A stretch of DNA of 64,000 nucleotides from the NCBI RefSeq assembly GCF_004570975.1, contig NZ_SPPC01000001.1, positions 310,001-374,000 of the forward strand, written 5' to 3'. Made by a program: the position numbers and the translations under genes. The notes under the pieces were generated by a model. The model did no database searches. It was not told the origin of the DNA and was given only the letters and a program-made list of their open reading frames with translations. Shown one piece after another: positions 38,544 through 47,529 of this stretch (within the stretch, counting starts at the first letter, position 1; each line of letters opens with the position of its first letter). The stretch is from Barnesiella sp. WM24. Its GTDB lineage: Bacteria; Bacteroidota; Bacteroidia; Bacteroidales; Muribaculaceae.

Positions 38544-38567
38544 GTGTCATGACCGGAATCATGACAC
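38544..38567. promoter_or_regulatory. Inverted repeat between exchanger and MFS genes
   Basis: GTGTCATG and CATGACAC flank an 8-base spacer, 80 bases upstream of the MFS start. It could be an operator or a terminator of the exchanger gene; the minus-strand flank after it is CGCTTTCATT, a poor T-run. Confidence 0.4.
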
Positions 38568-38620
38568 ACAGCCTTCACTAAACAGCATTTCAAGAGCCGC
38601 TGCCTCAAGACAGCCGATTA

Positions 38621-40234
38621 TCACTTCCCGGAAGCATCAGCAGGCTCACCCTCCTCCTTTGAGATTCGAGCCACGGCAGCCGACACTTCCGCGGGAGTAG
38701 GCTCATAGCCGGCACTCCACCGCGACACCTGAGAAGGTTTACGGTTTTCTATCTGCCAGTCAAACGGGTAGAACTTGTCAGCGACAGCCGGGTCACGCCA
38801 GTCGGGACGACGGCAGCCATAAACGACGAGAGGGACACAGAAGAACACAGCAGCACCAATCAAAATGATAAGCACATAGACGACAGGGCTTCCTGTATTA
38901 ATCTGCGACGGGGGAATAAAGCTCAATATCATCGCCACAACCGCACCGAGAATGCCGATTCCGGTAACAATGACCTCGCCCAATTTACCGCCGGGCACCC
39001 GGAATCCGCGACGCTTCGAGGGCTGGGTGTGACGCAGACGGATAAAAGCGAAGTAAATCATCAACACGAGAATCAGGTATATGACGGTAGCCATCTGCGA
39101 CATCACCTGGTAAGCCGACTCGACCGAAGGCAAAACGACAAGCACAAATGCAAGCAACGTCACAAACAATGCCTGAACATAAAGGATAGGCTTGTTGACA
39201 CCCTTGGAATTGGTCTTCTGCAGTGCACGCGGCAGATAACCGCTCTCGCCCACGGCGACAAGTCCGGTCGACGGGCCGGCGATAATCACGCTGACCTGAC
39301 CTATGACTCCAAAAGTGATAAGCACAGCCATCACGTTGCCGAGCCAGGGCACACCGATAGACGCCCAAAGGTCATTGTATGCGACAAGAAGCGACGCAAG
39401 CAGATTGATATCCTTCGCCGGGACGACAAAGCCTATGGCAAGAGTCGCAAAGACAAACAGAGCAACGATTACAGCCACGGCTGTAAACATAGCCTTAGGA
39501 AACTGACGCGCAGGGTCACGCATGTTCTGCACGTGTACGGCGTTCATCTCCATTCCGCCATAAAACAGGAATATAGACGCGGCAAGCACTATTGTGCCGA
39601 TTTTGGTAAAATCAGGGAAAAATGACTCATGAGTAAGCATGATAGGCTTGCCCATGCAGAAATATGCCACGCCAAGCACGATAAGAATCGCCCCCGGAAC
39701 GATTGTTCCGAAAAGTCCGCCAAGCGTACTTAGCATCTTTGACGATTTCATGCCGCGGAACGCCATGAAATTACAGAACCAGTAGACACCAAGCACTATG
39801 ATAAGAGTGTAAATCTTGTTGGATGCAAGGCGGGCGTCAAATGATTCCGGCCAGAAAATATAGGCAAGAGAGACGGCGCCAAACATAAGCACGGCAGGAA
39901 ACCATATTACGAGGGTCTGCCATTCAAGATACATCGCCGACCATCCCCAACGGGTGCCAAACGCTTCCGATACCCACCGGTAGAGACCTCCGGAATGAGT
40001 ATAAGTCGAGGCAAGTTCGGCACACACAAGAGAGAAAGGAATAAGAAACACTATCGCAGCAAAGAGATAGTAGAAAATTGACTGTATGCCAAATTCCGCC
40101 TGGGAAGGAAGTCCGCGGAGGCTCACCACCGTCGTGATAATCATTACGGTCATCGCACCGGTCGAGATGAGAGCCTTCGCGGGTTTGCTTTCCTTAGGCT
40201 GAACTGATGGCTTTTTTACATCGGGAGCAGCCAT
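38621..40234 (-). CDS. APC-family amino-acid permease, GadC-like exchanger
   Basis: 537 aa with about 12 membrane helices. The opening TGAMTVMIITTVVSLRGLPSQAEFG and GGLYRWVSEAFGTRWGWSAMYLEW match the glutamate:GABA antiporter branch of the APC superfamily, and the C-terminal hydrophilic segment (about residues 470-537) recalls the C-plug of GadC. Such carriers swap an amino acid for its decarboxylation product. It starts 35 bases behind the pyruvoyl-type decarboxylase gene on the same strand, which supports a decarboxylase/antiporter pair. The amino acid transported is not determined. Confidence 0.88.
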   Translation of the reverse strand: MAAPDVKKPSVQPKESKPAKALISTGAMTVMIITTVVSLRGLPSQAEFGIQSIFYYLFAAIVFLIPFSLVCAELASTYTHSGGLYRWVSEAFGTRWGWSAMYLEWQTLVIWFPAVLMFGAVSLAYIFWPESFDARLASNKIYTLIIVLGVYWFCNFMAFRGMKSSKMLSTLGGLFGTIVPGAILIVLGVAYFCMGKPIMLTHESFFPDFTKIGTIVLAASIFLFYGGMEMNAVHVQNMRDPARQFPKAMFTAVAVIVALFVFATLAIGFVVPAKDINLLASLLVAYNDLWASIGVPWLGNVMAVLITFGVIGQVSVIIAGPSTGLVAVGESGYLPRALQKTNSKGVNKPILYVQALFVTLLAFVLVVLPSVESAYQVMSQMATVIYLILVLMIYFAFIRLRHTQPSKRRGFRVPGGKLGEVIVTGIGILGAVVAMILSFIPPSQINTGSPVVYVLIILIGAAVFFCVPLVVYGCRRPDWRDPAVADKFYPFDWQIENRKPSQVSRWSAGYEPTPAEVSAAVARISKEEGEPADASGK

Positions 40235-40269
40235 AGCCTAAGTTTTTATTGGTTGAAAGATTATTTTGT

Positions 40270-41415
40270 CTAAAGCTCTACCACCGGATAGATTTCACCA
40301 ATCTTGGTGCCTACCTTGTAGTGAGTGCCGAGATGAGCGGAGATTGAGACATTCATGTTGGCAGAGAACAGATATACTATATCAGAGCCGCCAAACTGGA
40401 AGTAAGAAATCTCATCGCCCTTCTTCAGAGCCATGCCTTCTTCTGCCGTAACCACAACTGACGATACCTGCGGCATAGCGATAGGCAGAATAGCGACGTA
40501 GCCATATTTTGTTTCAAGCACGATCAATCCACGGGTCTGCATAAACTCATAACCGGCCTGGTCAGGAGCGGTAGCACGCCATGCCTCGACTTGATTGGTG
40601 GCAGGATTTACCTTATCAGGCACAGCCACAAGGTCAACATAACATGCACCCTGGATAACACGCGCCTCGCGCACTATACCTGACAGCGGCGCATGCTGAC
40701 GATGATAGTCGGTCCAGCTAAGGAAGGAGTGACACCACATGCCGCCTTTGAATTTATCCTTGTAAGGGCTTCCCTCAAGAAGTTCGTCGATACTCCAGTC
40801 AAGACCCTTGATACGCACATGAGTGTCGGGGCGTATTTCCCATTGTCCACCGAAGCATGCATCGGCAGGATGCACTATGATCTTGTCATCTTCAATTGCT
40901 GCGATAGGACGGTATCCAGGTTTCACGTGACGCGCAAACATCTGGTTGAATGTCTTCCAGCCGCCACGGGGTTCAAGATACTCGTTCATGTTATATACCG
41001 CACAGTCATAGAATGACTTGACACTGGCATCAGTGATTGATTCAGGACTGTCAAGCCAGTCACCGATTGCGTAGCAGTAATCTACCATCCACTTTGACAG
41101 CGGGGTAAGTTCAGGCATTTTGTCGGCAGGACGACATGGTGTCTGCAACGACTTGACCGGTTCCTGATCCAGAAGGAAGAATGAACGGAAAAGATGCTGA
41201 TACACATGTGTGCCCTCGCTGTTTTCAGCAGGTACCCAGTGAGCATAAGCCTCAAGGTAATCAAGATAATCCTCGATAGTCTTCATGTCGGACAATCCGG
41301 GAATCTTGTAGGACACCACTTTTTCAATAGCCTGGTTAAACTTGTCTTCCCACTTGTTTTTCTTAATCAGGTCCGCAAGTTCCTGCACCGCAGGAGAATA
41401 CTTCTTGTCTGCCAT
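40270..41415 (-). CDS. Phosphatidylserine decarboxylase-family pyruvoyl enzyme, probable amino-acid decarboxylase
   Basis: 381 aa. The N-terminal ~170 residues are the PSDC-associated domain (SFYDCAVYNMNEYLEPRGG, TFNQMFARHVKPGYRPI). The catalytic domain follows, with the conserved HYDRQH-like segment WTDYHRQHAPLSG and the self-cleavage motif FQFGGSDIVYLF; Ser344 would become the pyruvoyl group, leaving a C-terminal subunit of 38 residues. There is no N-terminal membrane helix, unlike true bacterial Psd. This architecture is shared with soluble members such as the fungal tryptophan decarboxylase PsiD. With the GadC-like exchanger next door, I infer decarboxylation of a free amino acid, not of phosphatidylserine. 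Confidence 0.78.
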   Translation of the reverse strand: MADKKYSPAVQELADLIKKNKWEDKFNQAIEKVVSYKIPGLSDMKTIEDYLDYLEAYAHWVPAENSEGTHVYQHLFRSFFLLDQEPVKSLQTPCRPADKMPELTPLSKWMVDYCYAIGDWLDSPESITDASVKSFYDCAVYNMNEYLEPRGGWKTFNQMFARHVKPGYRPIAAIEDDKIIVHPADACFGGQWEIRPDTHVRIKGLDWSIDELLEGSPYKDKFKGGMWCHSFLSWTDYHRQHAPLSGIVREARVIQGACYVDLVAVPDKVNPATNQVEAWRATAPDQAGYEFMQTRGLIVLETKYGYVAILPIAMPQVSSVVVTAEEGMALKKGDEISYFQFGGSDIVYLFSANMNVSISAHLGTHYKVGTKIGEIYPVVEL

Positions 41416-41604
41416 AGTAATTGTGTTTTGTTAAGTTTGAATTATATTATTCTGTGGGGTACCGGGCATCAAGAAATATTCTCACGCGTCAATGTACCCG
41501 ACTGATATTCTTTTTAATCATATACATCATTTCAACATCGGCAGGCTAAAAAAGATTACATAATATAGTATTTTAACAATGCATCTCACTATTTAATTAT
41601 CAAT

Positions 41605-41635
41605 CGGGCGACAATCCTCAACGAATTGCCGCCCG
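41605..41635 (-). terminator. Terminator-like hairpin after argB
   Basis: On the minus strand CGGGCGGCAAT pairs with ATTGTCGCCCG (one G-U pair), followed by ATTGATAATTAAAT. The T-tail is weak. The remainder of 41416-41662 shows no clear -7 box for the decarboxylase gene. Confidence 0.6.
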
Positions 41636-41662
41636 ACCATTAATCTGTAGACAAATGTGACT

Positions 41663-42439
41663 TCAGAGCCTTATGTGAGTGCCGCCGTCAAGATTGTCAA
41701 GAGCCGACGCACGCGTTATCACGACTTCGCTTACTCCCTTGCCTACTGCGTCAAGCGCATTTTCAAGCTTGGGCAACATGCCGCCGGTTACGATTCCGTC
41801 ATTTCTCAATTTTTCAAACATAGCTGTGTCAATCTCGGCTATGACCGAATTGTCGTCATTCTCGTCACGCAACACACCCGGTTTCTCAAAACAATACACA
41901 AGGGTGACATCAAAATAAGGAGCAAGCCCCTTTGCCGTCTCCCCTGCCATGGTGTCGGCATTGGTGTTCAGAAGATGACCGTCACCGTCATGGGTAAGAG
42001 GCGCTATGACAGGCACGACGCCTGAACGCAACAATGACGCGAGAGCCTCGCCGTTTACACGGTCGACATCGCCTACCCAGCCGTAGTCGACAGTCTTCAC
42101 CGGTCGCTTGTGGCTGCGTATTATGTCCATGTCGGCACCTGTCATGCCGAGAGCGTCCACGCCGAGCCCCTGGAGCCTTGCCACCACTTTCTTGTTGACA
42201 AGACCGCCATAGACCATAGTGACGACATCAAGCATAGCGTCATCAGTCACACGCCTTCCGTCGACCATCACCGTCTCTACTCCGAGAGCGGCGGCAATCT
42301 TTGTCGCCGACCTGCCTCCGCCATGCACAAGAAGCTTGAAACCCTCTATTGCAGCAAAGTCGCGAAGGAGGCTATTCAACGATGCCTCCTCCTCGACAAT
42401 CTTGCCGCCCACCTTTATTACCGTGAGCTTATCTTTCAT
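41663..42439 (-). CDS. argB: Acetylglutamate (or N-succinylglutamate) kinase
   Basis: Phosphorylates the N-acylated glutamate in arginine synthesis. 258 aa of the amino-acid kinase fold: LTVIKVGGKIVEEE, LLVHGGGRSATKIAAALG, and LNTNADTMAGETAKGL for the nucleotide site. In Bacteroides the pathway uses N-succinylated intermediates, so the true substrate here may be N-succinylglutamate. It follows prfB by 18 bases; the two are likely co-transcribed. Confidence 0.93.
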   Translation of the reverse strand: MKDKLTVIKVGGKIVEEEASLNSLLRDFAAIEGFKLLVHGGGRSATKIAAALGVETVMVDGRRVTDDAMLDVVTMVYGGLVNKKVVARLQGLGVDALGMTGADMDIIRSHKRPVKTVDYGWVGDVDRVNGEALASLLRSGVVPVIAPLTHDGDGHLLNTNADTMAGETAKGLAPYFDVTLVYCFEKPGVLRDENDDNSVIAEIDTAMFEKLRNDGIVTGGMLPKLENALDAVGKGVSEVVITRASALDNLDGGTHIRL

Positions 42440-42457
42440 TGTTGTAACTTTATTAAA

Positions 42458-43577
42458 TTATTCTTCCGACTCCGAGGCAAACTCCATCAGATATGCCTTG
42501 ATGAATCCGTCGATGTCACCATCCATCACTCCGTTGACATCACTTGTCTGCCAGTTGGTGCGATGGTCCTTAACCCTCCGGTCGTCAAACACATAGCTTC
42601 TTATCTGCGAGCCCCACTCTATCTTCATCTTGCCGTCTTCAATCTTACGCTGCTCGGCAAGGCGGTGTTGCAACTCCTTGTCATATAGAATGGAACGGAG
42701 CTGACGCATGGCGTTTTCCTTGTTCTTGGGCTGGTCGCGGGTCTCGGTATTCTCAATCAGGATTTCCTCCTTCTCTCCGGTGTAAGGGTCGACAAACTGG
42801 TAGCGCAACCTGACGCCCGACTCGACCTTGTTCACGTTCTGACCTCCTGCTCCACCGCTTCGGAATGTATCCCACGACAGGGCGGCGGGGTCGACTTTCA
42901 CCTCGATGGTGTCATCGACAAGCGGAGTCACAAATACCGATGCAAATGATGTCATGCGCTTACCCTGAGCATTGTAAGGCGACACCCTGACAAGACGGTG
43001 GACTCCGTTTTCACTTTTAAGATAACCGTAGGCAAACGCGCCGTCGACATCGATAGTCACCGACTTTATACCTGCCTCGTCACCTTCAAGGATATTGGCG
43101 ATGGAAGCCTTATAGCCTTTTGCCTCACACCAACGCAGATACATGCGCATAAGCATTGACGCCCAATCCTGGCTCTCCGTGCCTCCGGCACCTGAATTAA
43201 TCTTCAGCACCGCACCGAGTGAATCTTCCTCGCGACGCAGCATGTTTTTCAGCTCAAGCGCCTCGATTTTCTCCATCACCGAGCCATACATGGAGTCAAT
43301 CTCTTCTTCCTCGACAAGCCCCTCTTTCAGAAAGTCCCAGGCAAGCTGAAGCTCGCCGACCGCCTTGTCAAGCTCATCGTAGCCGTCAATCCACTGATGC
43401 AGTTCCTTTACTTTTTTCATCTGCGCCTGTGCTTCTTTCTGATGTTCCCAGAAGTCGGGCACATGTGTGCGCAGTTCTTCCTCTTCTACTTCGACACGCT
43501 TACTGTCGATGTCAAAGATACCTCCCCAGCGCATCCTTGCGCTCTATCGTCTCTTTTAGCTGTTCAAATGTAATCAT
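42458..43577 (-). CDS. prfB: Peptide chain release factor 2, with programmed +1 frameshift
   Basis: Releases peptides at UGA and UAA. The true start is the ATG at 43577; codons 1-21 end at CTT, then an in-frame TGA (43514-43512) is bypassed by a +1 shift, and translation continues from GAC at 43513. The site GGGGAGG-TAT-CTT-TGA-C is the canonical RF2 autoregulatory frameshift. The product is 372 aa. GGQ is present in SGGAGGQNVNKVES. The stop-codon-reading tripeptide appears as SPY (VSPYNAQGKRM), not the E. coli SPF. A simple gene call would start at an internal ATG (43534) and lose the N-terminus. Confidence 0.95.
43512..43526 (-). promoter_or_regulatory. RF2 programmed frameshift site
   Basis: Internal Shine-Dalgarno-like GGGGAGG, TAT, the slippery CTT and the TGA stop followed by C, in the exact classical spacing. 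Low RF2 favours the shift and so raises RF2 synthesis. Confidence 0.92.
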
Positions 43578-43625
43578 CTGATTATGGTTGGTTAATAATA
43601 TGTTAATAATTCAATTTCTGTCTTT

Positions 43626-45434
43626 TCACTGGGCATACATAGCCTCTATCTCGCGGGCATAGCGATGGTTGATGACCGGACGTCGTATCTTCAGCGTGTT
43701 GGTCAGCTCGCCGCTCTCCATCGTGAATTCCTTAGGGAGCAAAGTGAACTTCTTCACCTTCTCATAGCTGGCAAATCCTTTCTGAAGCTTCTCTATACGC
43801 TCCTCGATCATACGCTTGATCTCGGTGTTGTTGACAAGGTCAACGACAGTCTTATATTTGATATGCTTCTTTTTTGCATACTCCTTCAGAGCCTCAAACG
43901 CGGGGATGATTATCGCCGTCACATACTTGCGCTGATCGCCTATGACAGCCACCTGCTCGATATATTCATCCTCTCCAAGACGGCTTTCTATCGCCTGCGG
44001 GGCTATATACTTGCCGTTGGAAGTCTTGAACAGGTCCTTGATGCGTTCGGTAAGTATCAGCGCTCCGGTATCGTCAATCTTGCCGGCGTCACCTGTGCGG
44101 AACCATCCGTCGGGAGTAAACGCGGCAGCCGTCTCCTCAGGCTTGTTGTAATAACCTGCCATAACGGTAGGACCCTTGACACAGATCTCGTCCTGCTCGC
44201 CAAGCCTTATCTGAATGCGCGGCATGACTGTCCCGACGGTGCCTATCTCATAACCGACCTTAGGGAAGCAGGTCACTGTAGCCGTAGTCTCGGATAGTCC
44301 GTAGCCGATTATTATAGGTATACCGCATGATTGCAGAAACTCGGTTATCGAAGCCGACAGCGGCGCTCCTGCGGTAGGAAACAGTGTCCCGTTTTCAATA
44401 CCTATCACCTTACGCATAGGCTCAAACACCTTCTTGTCGTAAAAGCGGTATTGCAATTCGAGCCATCCAGGCACCTTGCGTCCAAGCCTTACAAAGTCGA
44501 TGTTGCGGCGGCGACCCACGACAAGCGCCCGCTTGACAAGCAGCTTCTGGACCGCGTTCATCCGCGAGATCTTAGCCATCACAGCCGCATATACCTTCTC
44601 CCAGAATCGGGGGACACTGCACATACATGTCGGATGGGTCTCACGTATTGATGTCTGTATATTATGTGGGTCAAGATTTATATACACCTTTATTCCCATG
44701 ACCATGCAATAATAGGTCCACGCCTTTTCAAAGATGTGGCTTAAAGGCAGGAAGCTGATTGACGTGTCCTTGTCGGAAAGCATCGTAAGGCGCTCCTGGT
44801 GGATTGCCATCGCCGCGTCAAAACATGAGTGCAGCAAAATCGCGCCCTTGGGTTCACCTGTCGTGCCTGACGTATAGAGCAATGTGGCGATGTCATCGGG
44901 ACGAGCCGCCTCCGAGCGCGCCGCCACCTCCTTGCGACACAAGTCGCCGGCGGCAGCCCCAAGCTTTAGAAAATCCTCAAACGTAATTGTGTGAGAGTCG
45001 GCAGGATGCATCTTCACCTTCTCATATGTGACAATCTGCTTGAGGCAGTGACATTTTTCAGCTACCTTACGGGCTATCTCATACTGCTCCTGGTTACCTA
45101 CAAAAAGCAATGGTATGCGTGCATCCTTTACAATGTATTCGACCTGCTCCTCGCTGCTTGTGGCATAGATGGAGACAGTAACGACACGATTGGCAAATGA
45201 GGCAAAATCAGTGACAAGGATGTCAGGACGATTTGCCGAGAATACGCCCACCGTATGAGTAGGCTCTATCCCAAGTATCTCAAGCGCACAAGCCGCCTTG
45301 TCAACGTCAGCGCTGAAAGCGTTCCATGAAATCTCATCCCATGAGCCCTGCAATGTACTTTTGAAACAGAACACGGCTCTATCACCATATTTATGTGCCT
45401 GTTTGCGTACAAGGCTCGTCAATATATTTGGCAT
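43626..45434 (-). CDS. Long-chain fatty acid-CoA ligase (AMP-forming)
   Basis: Activates fatty acids with ATP and CoA. 602 aa, the long bacterial FadD/ACSL-like form. The P-loop is LLYTSGTTGEPKGAIL near residue 190, followed by FLPLSHIFEKAW, GYGLSETTATVT and the hinge GWFRTGDAGKIDDTG with LKIRRP at the end. The first residues (NILTSLVRKQAHKYGDRAVF) are typical. No signal peptide. A -7 box lies 20 bases upstream. Confidence 0.93.
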   Translation of the reverse strand: MPNILTSLVRKQAHKYGDRAVFCFKSTLQGSWDEISWNAFSADVDKAACALEILGIEPTHTVGVFSANRPDILVTDFASFANRVVTVSIYATSSEEQVEYIVKDARIPLLFVGNQEQYEIARKVAEKCHCLKQIVTYEKVKMHPADSHTITFEDFLKLGAAAGDLCRKEVAARSEAARPDDIATLLYTSGTTGEPKGAILLHSCFDAAMAIHQERLTMLSDKDTSISFLPLSHIFEKAWTYYCMVMGIKVYINLDPHNIQTSIRETHPTCMCSVPRFWEKVYAAVMAKISRMNAVQKLLVKRALVVGRRRNIDFVRLGRKVPGWLELQYRFYDKKVFEPMRKVIGIENGTLFPTAGAPLSASITEFLQSCGIPIIIGYGLSETTATVTCFPKVGYEIGTVGTVMPRIQIRLGEQDEICVKGPTVMAGYYNKPEETAAAFTPDGWFRTGDAGKIDDTGALILTERIKDLFKTSNGKYIAPQAIESRLGEDEYIEQVAVIGDQRKYVTAIIIPAFEALKEYAKKKHIKYKTVVDLVNNTEIKRMIEERIEKLQKGFASYEKVKKFTLLPKEFTMESGELTNTLKIRRPVINHRYAREIEAMYAQ

Positions 45435-45454
45435 AAACTTATAATTTGCTTGGA

Positions 45455-45462
45455 CAAAGTTA
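45455..45462 (-). promoter_or_regulatory. Promoter -7 box for the acyl-CoA ligase gene
   Basis: Minus-strand TAACTTTG, 20 bases before the ATG. The rest of 45435-45646 holds nothing I can name, apart from a short C-rich run near 45608-45619. Confidence 0.5.
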
Positions 45463-45646
45463 ACCCCTACTCGCTACTTTATAACATTATATACGCCCTT
45501 TTCTCGCACGATATTAACATTCATTTACATTCTGTCGATTTATACCGTCCGAAATTAAGTATCTATAACACTATACCGTCATATATGACACCGGAGGCAA
45601 AGGCCAACACCCCCACCCCCGGAAACAAACAAAAAGCCGAATTATA

Positions 45647-46177
45647 TTACAGGCGAAGCTTGAAGCCTACCTGAACAAGACCTTGCGCACCAAAACCGAG
45701 CTCGCCGAAGATAGAGAAGACATCAGTCAACCCTACAGTAGCTCCGATGGGGTTAATCTGAAATGCGAAATAGCCTTTGTCTTTGGTGTAATCGTCATCG
45801 TCATCATCCCAGGTCTCATGCATGATTACACAACCTACACCTACCTTTCCGTAGACTGTCACTATGCGGTTGCGATAGTAGTCATATCGACCGTTAAGCA
45901 TGATGGCATGATAATAGAAATGATTGTCATCCCATTTCTTTCTTGTTGTACTCGAAAATGTATAGGAAGGACCAATCCAGAAATTCGGTGCCACATTCAC
46001 ATTGACACCAAGATTGAGCGCACCCCAGGCATTGTTTACGTCAGGGCCACCGTCATGACAGTCCATCGCGTCCATCTGGGTATAACCGCCGTAGCTTGCA
46101 AATATTTCTGTACGTTGAGCCTGTGCTGTCATACAAAAACCGACCAATGCCATAAGGATGACTAAATACTTCTTCAT
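45647..46177 (-). CDS. Small outer-membrane beta-barrel protein
   Basis: 176 aa from the ATG at 46177 (MKKYLVILMALVGFCMTAQA signal peptide). The body alternates aromatic strands (WIGPSYTFSS, YYHAIMLNGRYDYYRNR) and ends GLVQVGFKLRL, the pattern of an 8-10-strand barrel. An acidic DDDDD stretch may be a surface loop. No specific family recognised beyond porin-family/OmpW-like barrels. It begins 68 bases after the histidine kinase stop and could be the last gene of the efflux operon. Confidence 0.75.
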   Translation of the reverse strand: MKKYLVILMALVGFCMTAQAQRTEIFASYGGYTQMDAMDCHDGGPDVNNAWGALNLGVNVNVAPNFWIGPSYTFSSTTRKKWDDNHFYYHAIMLNGRYDYYRNRIVTVYGKVGVGCVIMHETWDDDDDDYTKDKGYFAFQINPIGATVGLTDVFSIFGELGFGAQGLVQVGFKLRL

Positions 46178-46245
46178 AATCGTGAATTTAGATTGTTTAA
46201 ACGACATTAAATATAGTTCCGAGATTTTAAACAATCTTAATGGCA

Positions 46246-47529
46246 CTATGGTTGAAAACGTATCAAAAATCTTGTGAGTCCATCATCATAGGTGCGCAGT
46301 GAAAAGGTGCATCCGTGACCGTTAAGCACCTCACTGACAAAGAGCAGCCCGAGTCCCCTGCCATCGGCCTTGGATGAAAAAAACGGTGTAAAAATTTTCT
46401 GACGTGTCTCCTTGTCAATGCCGGCGCCATTGTCGGCGATACATATTTCATGACCCGCGACTGACACGGTAATCTCTCCTTCGGTCCCGATGCTTTCGGC
46501 GGCATTCTTGACAAGATTTATCAACACCTGCTCCATCTGCACCTTGTCAAGCATGACGTTCACAGCCTCCGGCGATGTCCTGAATACAAGATTTATCTCC
46601 CTTACCGTACACAGGCTTTCAAGAAGCGGCAATGTCTCGGCAACAAAAACGTTAAGGTCACACTCCTCAAGCCGCGGCGCCGGAATCTTGACCACATCGG
46701 CAAACGAGGTGATAAACCGGCTCATGCTCTCACACCGATGGCGACACACATCAAGAGCCTCAGCCATGTCAGGGTCTTCCGAAATCATGGATGCGGTCTC
46801 AAGCACTGAACTTACTCCGGCCACCGAATTGTTGACCTCATGAGCCATCATCCTTATCACCTTTTCATAAGCAAATTTCTCCGCTTTCATCACTTCATCG
46901 GTGAGCTTCTCAATCATGATGAACGGATGGGCATATCCCTTGTCCATAAACGACAGCCGCGCACAGCGGTAAATCATCGAGTCGCTGAGGCGCAAGGTCG
47001 TGGTTGTGTCCTGAGGGAGCGTCACCAGCGCCTCTGAGAGCGGGCTGTCGAGATCGGCGACCCTTTTTCCGGCAAGCGCCTTGCTCGCGTCGGCGTCAAG
47101 AAATTTAAGCGCGGCGTCATTAACCATCGTCACCCGGTCGTCATCGTCAAGGATGATTATACCCATAGGCGACGCGGCTATCAGCAGGTCAAGAAAATGA
47201 TTCTGCTCCCTGACTCTCAGGCGCTCCTCCTTCAGGCTTGCCATCATCCGGTTAAAGATGTCAACAAGGCGGTCGGCATCACTCTGCCCCACCGGAGAAA
47301 GCCGGCTGCTGAAATCCTGTTCACGCAGGAGGTCCATACCATTGGCAATCGTATTTATCGGCTTGACAAGACGCGCATAAAACACCCATAGCAGCAACAA
47401 GCAGAGCGCCAGCAGTCCCTCGGCAATAAAAAAAGAAGATGACGCTGTGTGCCTGACTATCACAAGAAGCGCGACACATGCAATCACAATCAGCACCGAC
47501 AGAATGATAAATACAGGATTACGCTTCAT
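46246..47529 (-). CDS. Sensor histidine kinase, NtrB/NtrY-like
   Basis: 427 aa. Two membrane helices at about 5-25 and 33-52 are separated by only ~8 residues, so there is almost no periplasmic sensor. HAMP-like linker, a PAS domain (LLIAASPMGIIILDDDDRVTMVN, about 105-210), the phospho-His box MMAHEVNNSVAGV, and the ATPase motifs NLVKNAAES, IADNGAGID and GRGLGLLFV follow. The HE-x-x-N box is the type found in partners of sigma-54 activators. Its ATG overlaps the regulator stop (ATGA), so the pair is coupled. It probably senses envelope or cytoplasmic signals. Confidence 0.92.
   Translation of the reverse strand: MKRNPVFIILSVLIVIACVALLVIVRHTASSSFFIAEGLLALCLLLLWVFYARLVKPINTIANGMDLLREQDFSSRLSPVGQSDADRLVDIFNRMMASLKEERLRVREQNHFLDLLIAASPMGIIILDDDDRVTMVNDAALKFLDADASKALAGKRVADLDSPLSEALVTLPQDTTTTLRLSDSMIYRCARLSFMDKGYAHPFIMIEKLTDEVMKAEKFAYEKVIRMMAHEVNNSVAGVSSVLETASMISEDPDMAEALDVCRHRCESMSRFITSFADVVKIPAPRLEECDLNVFVAETLPLLESLCTVREINLVFRTSPEAVNVMLDKVQMEQVLINLVKNAAESIGTEGEITVSVAGHEICIADNGAGIDKETRQKIFTPFFSSKADGRGLGLLFVSEVLNGHGCTFSLRTYDDGLTRFLIRFQP

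Noticed and set aside
41455-41510. GGGTAC ... GTACCC inverted pair upstream of the decarboxylase
   Set aside because: The arms are only 6 bases and about 36 bases apart; too weak for an operator or hairpin claim.
43458-43534. prfB starting at the ATG at 43534
   Set aside because: The residues before the shift point (MRWGGIF) come from the wrong frame; the ATG at 43577 with the frameshift restores the normal RF2 N-terminus.
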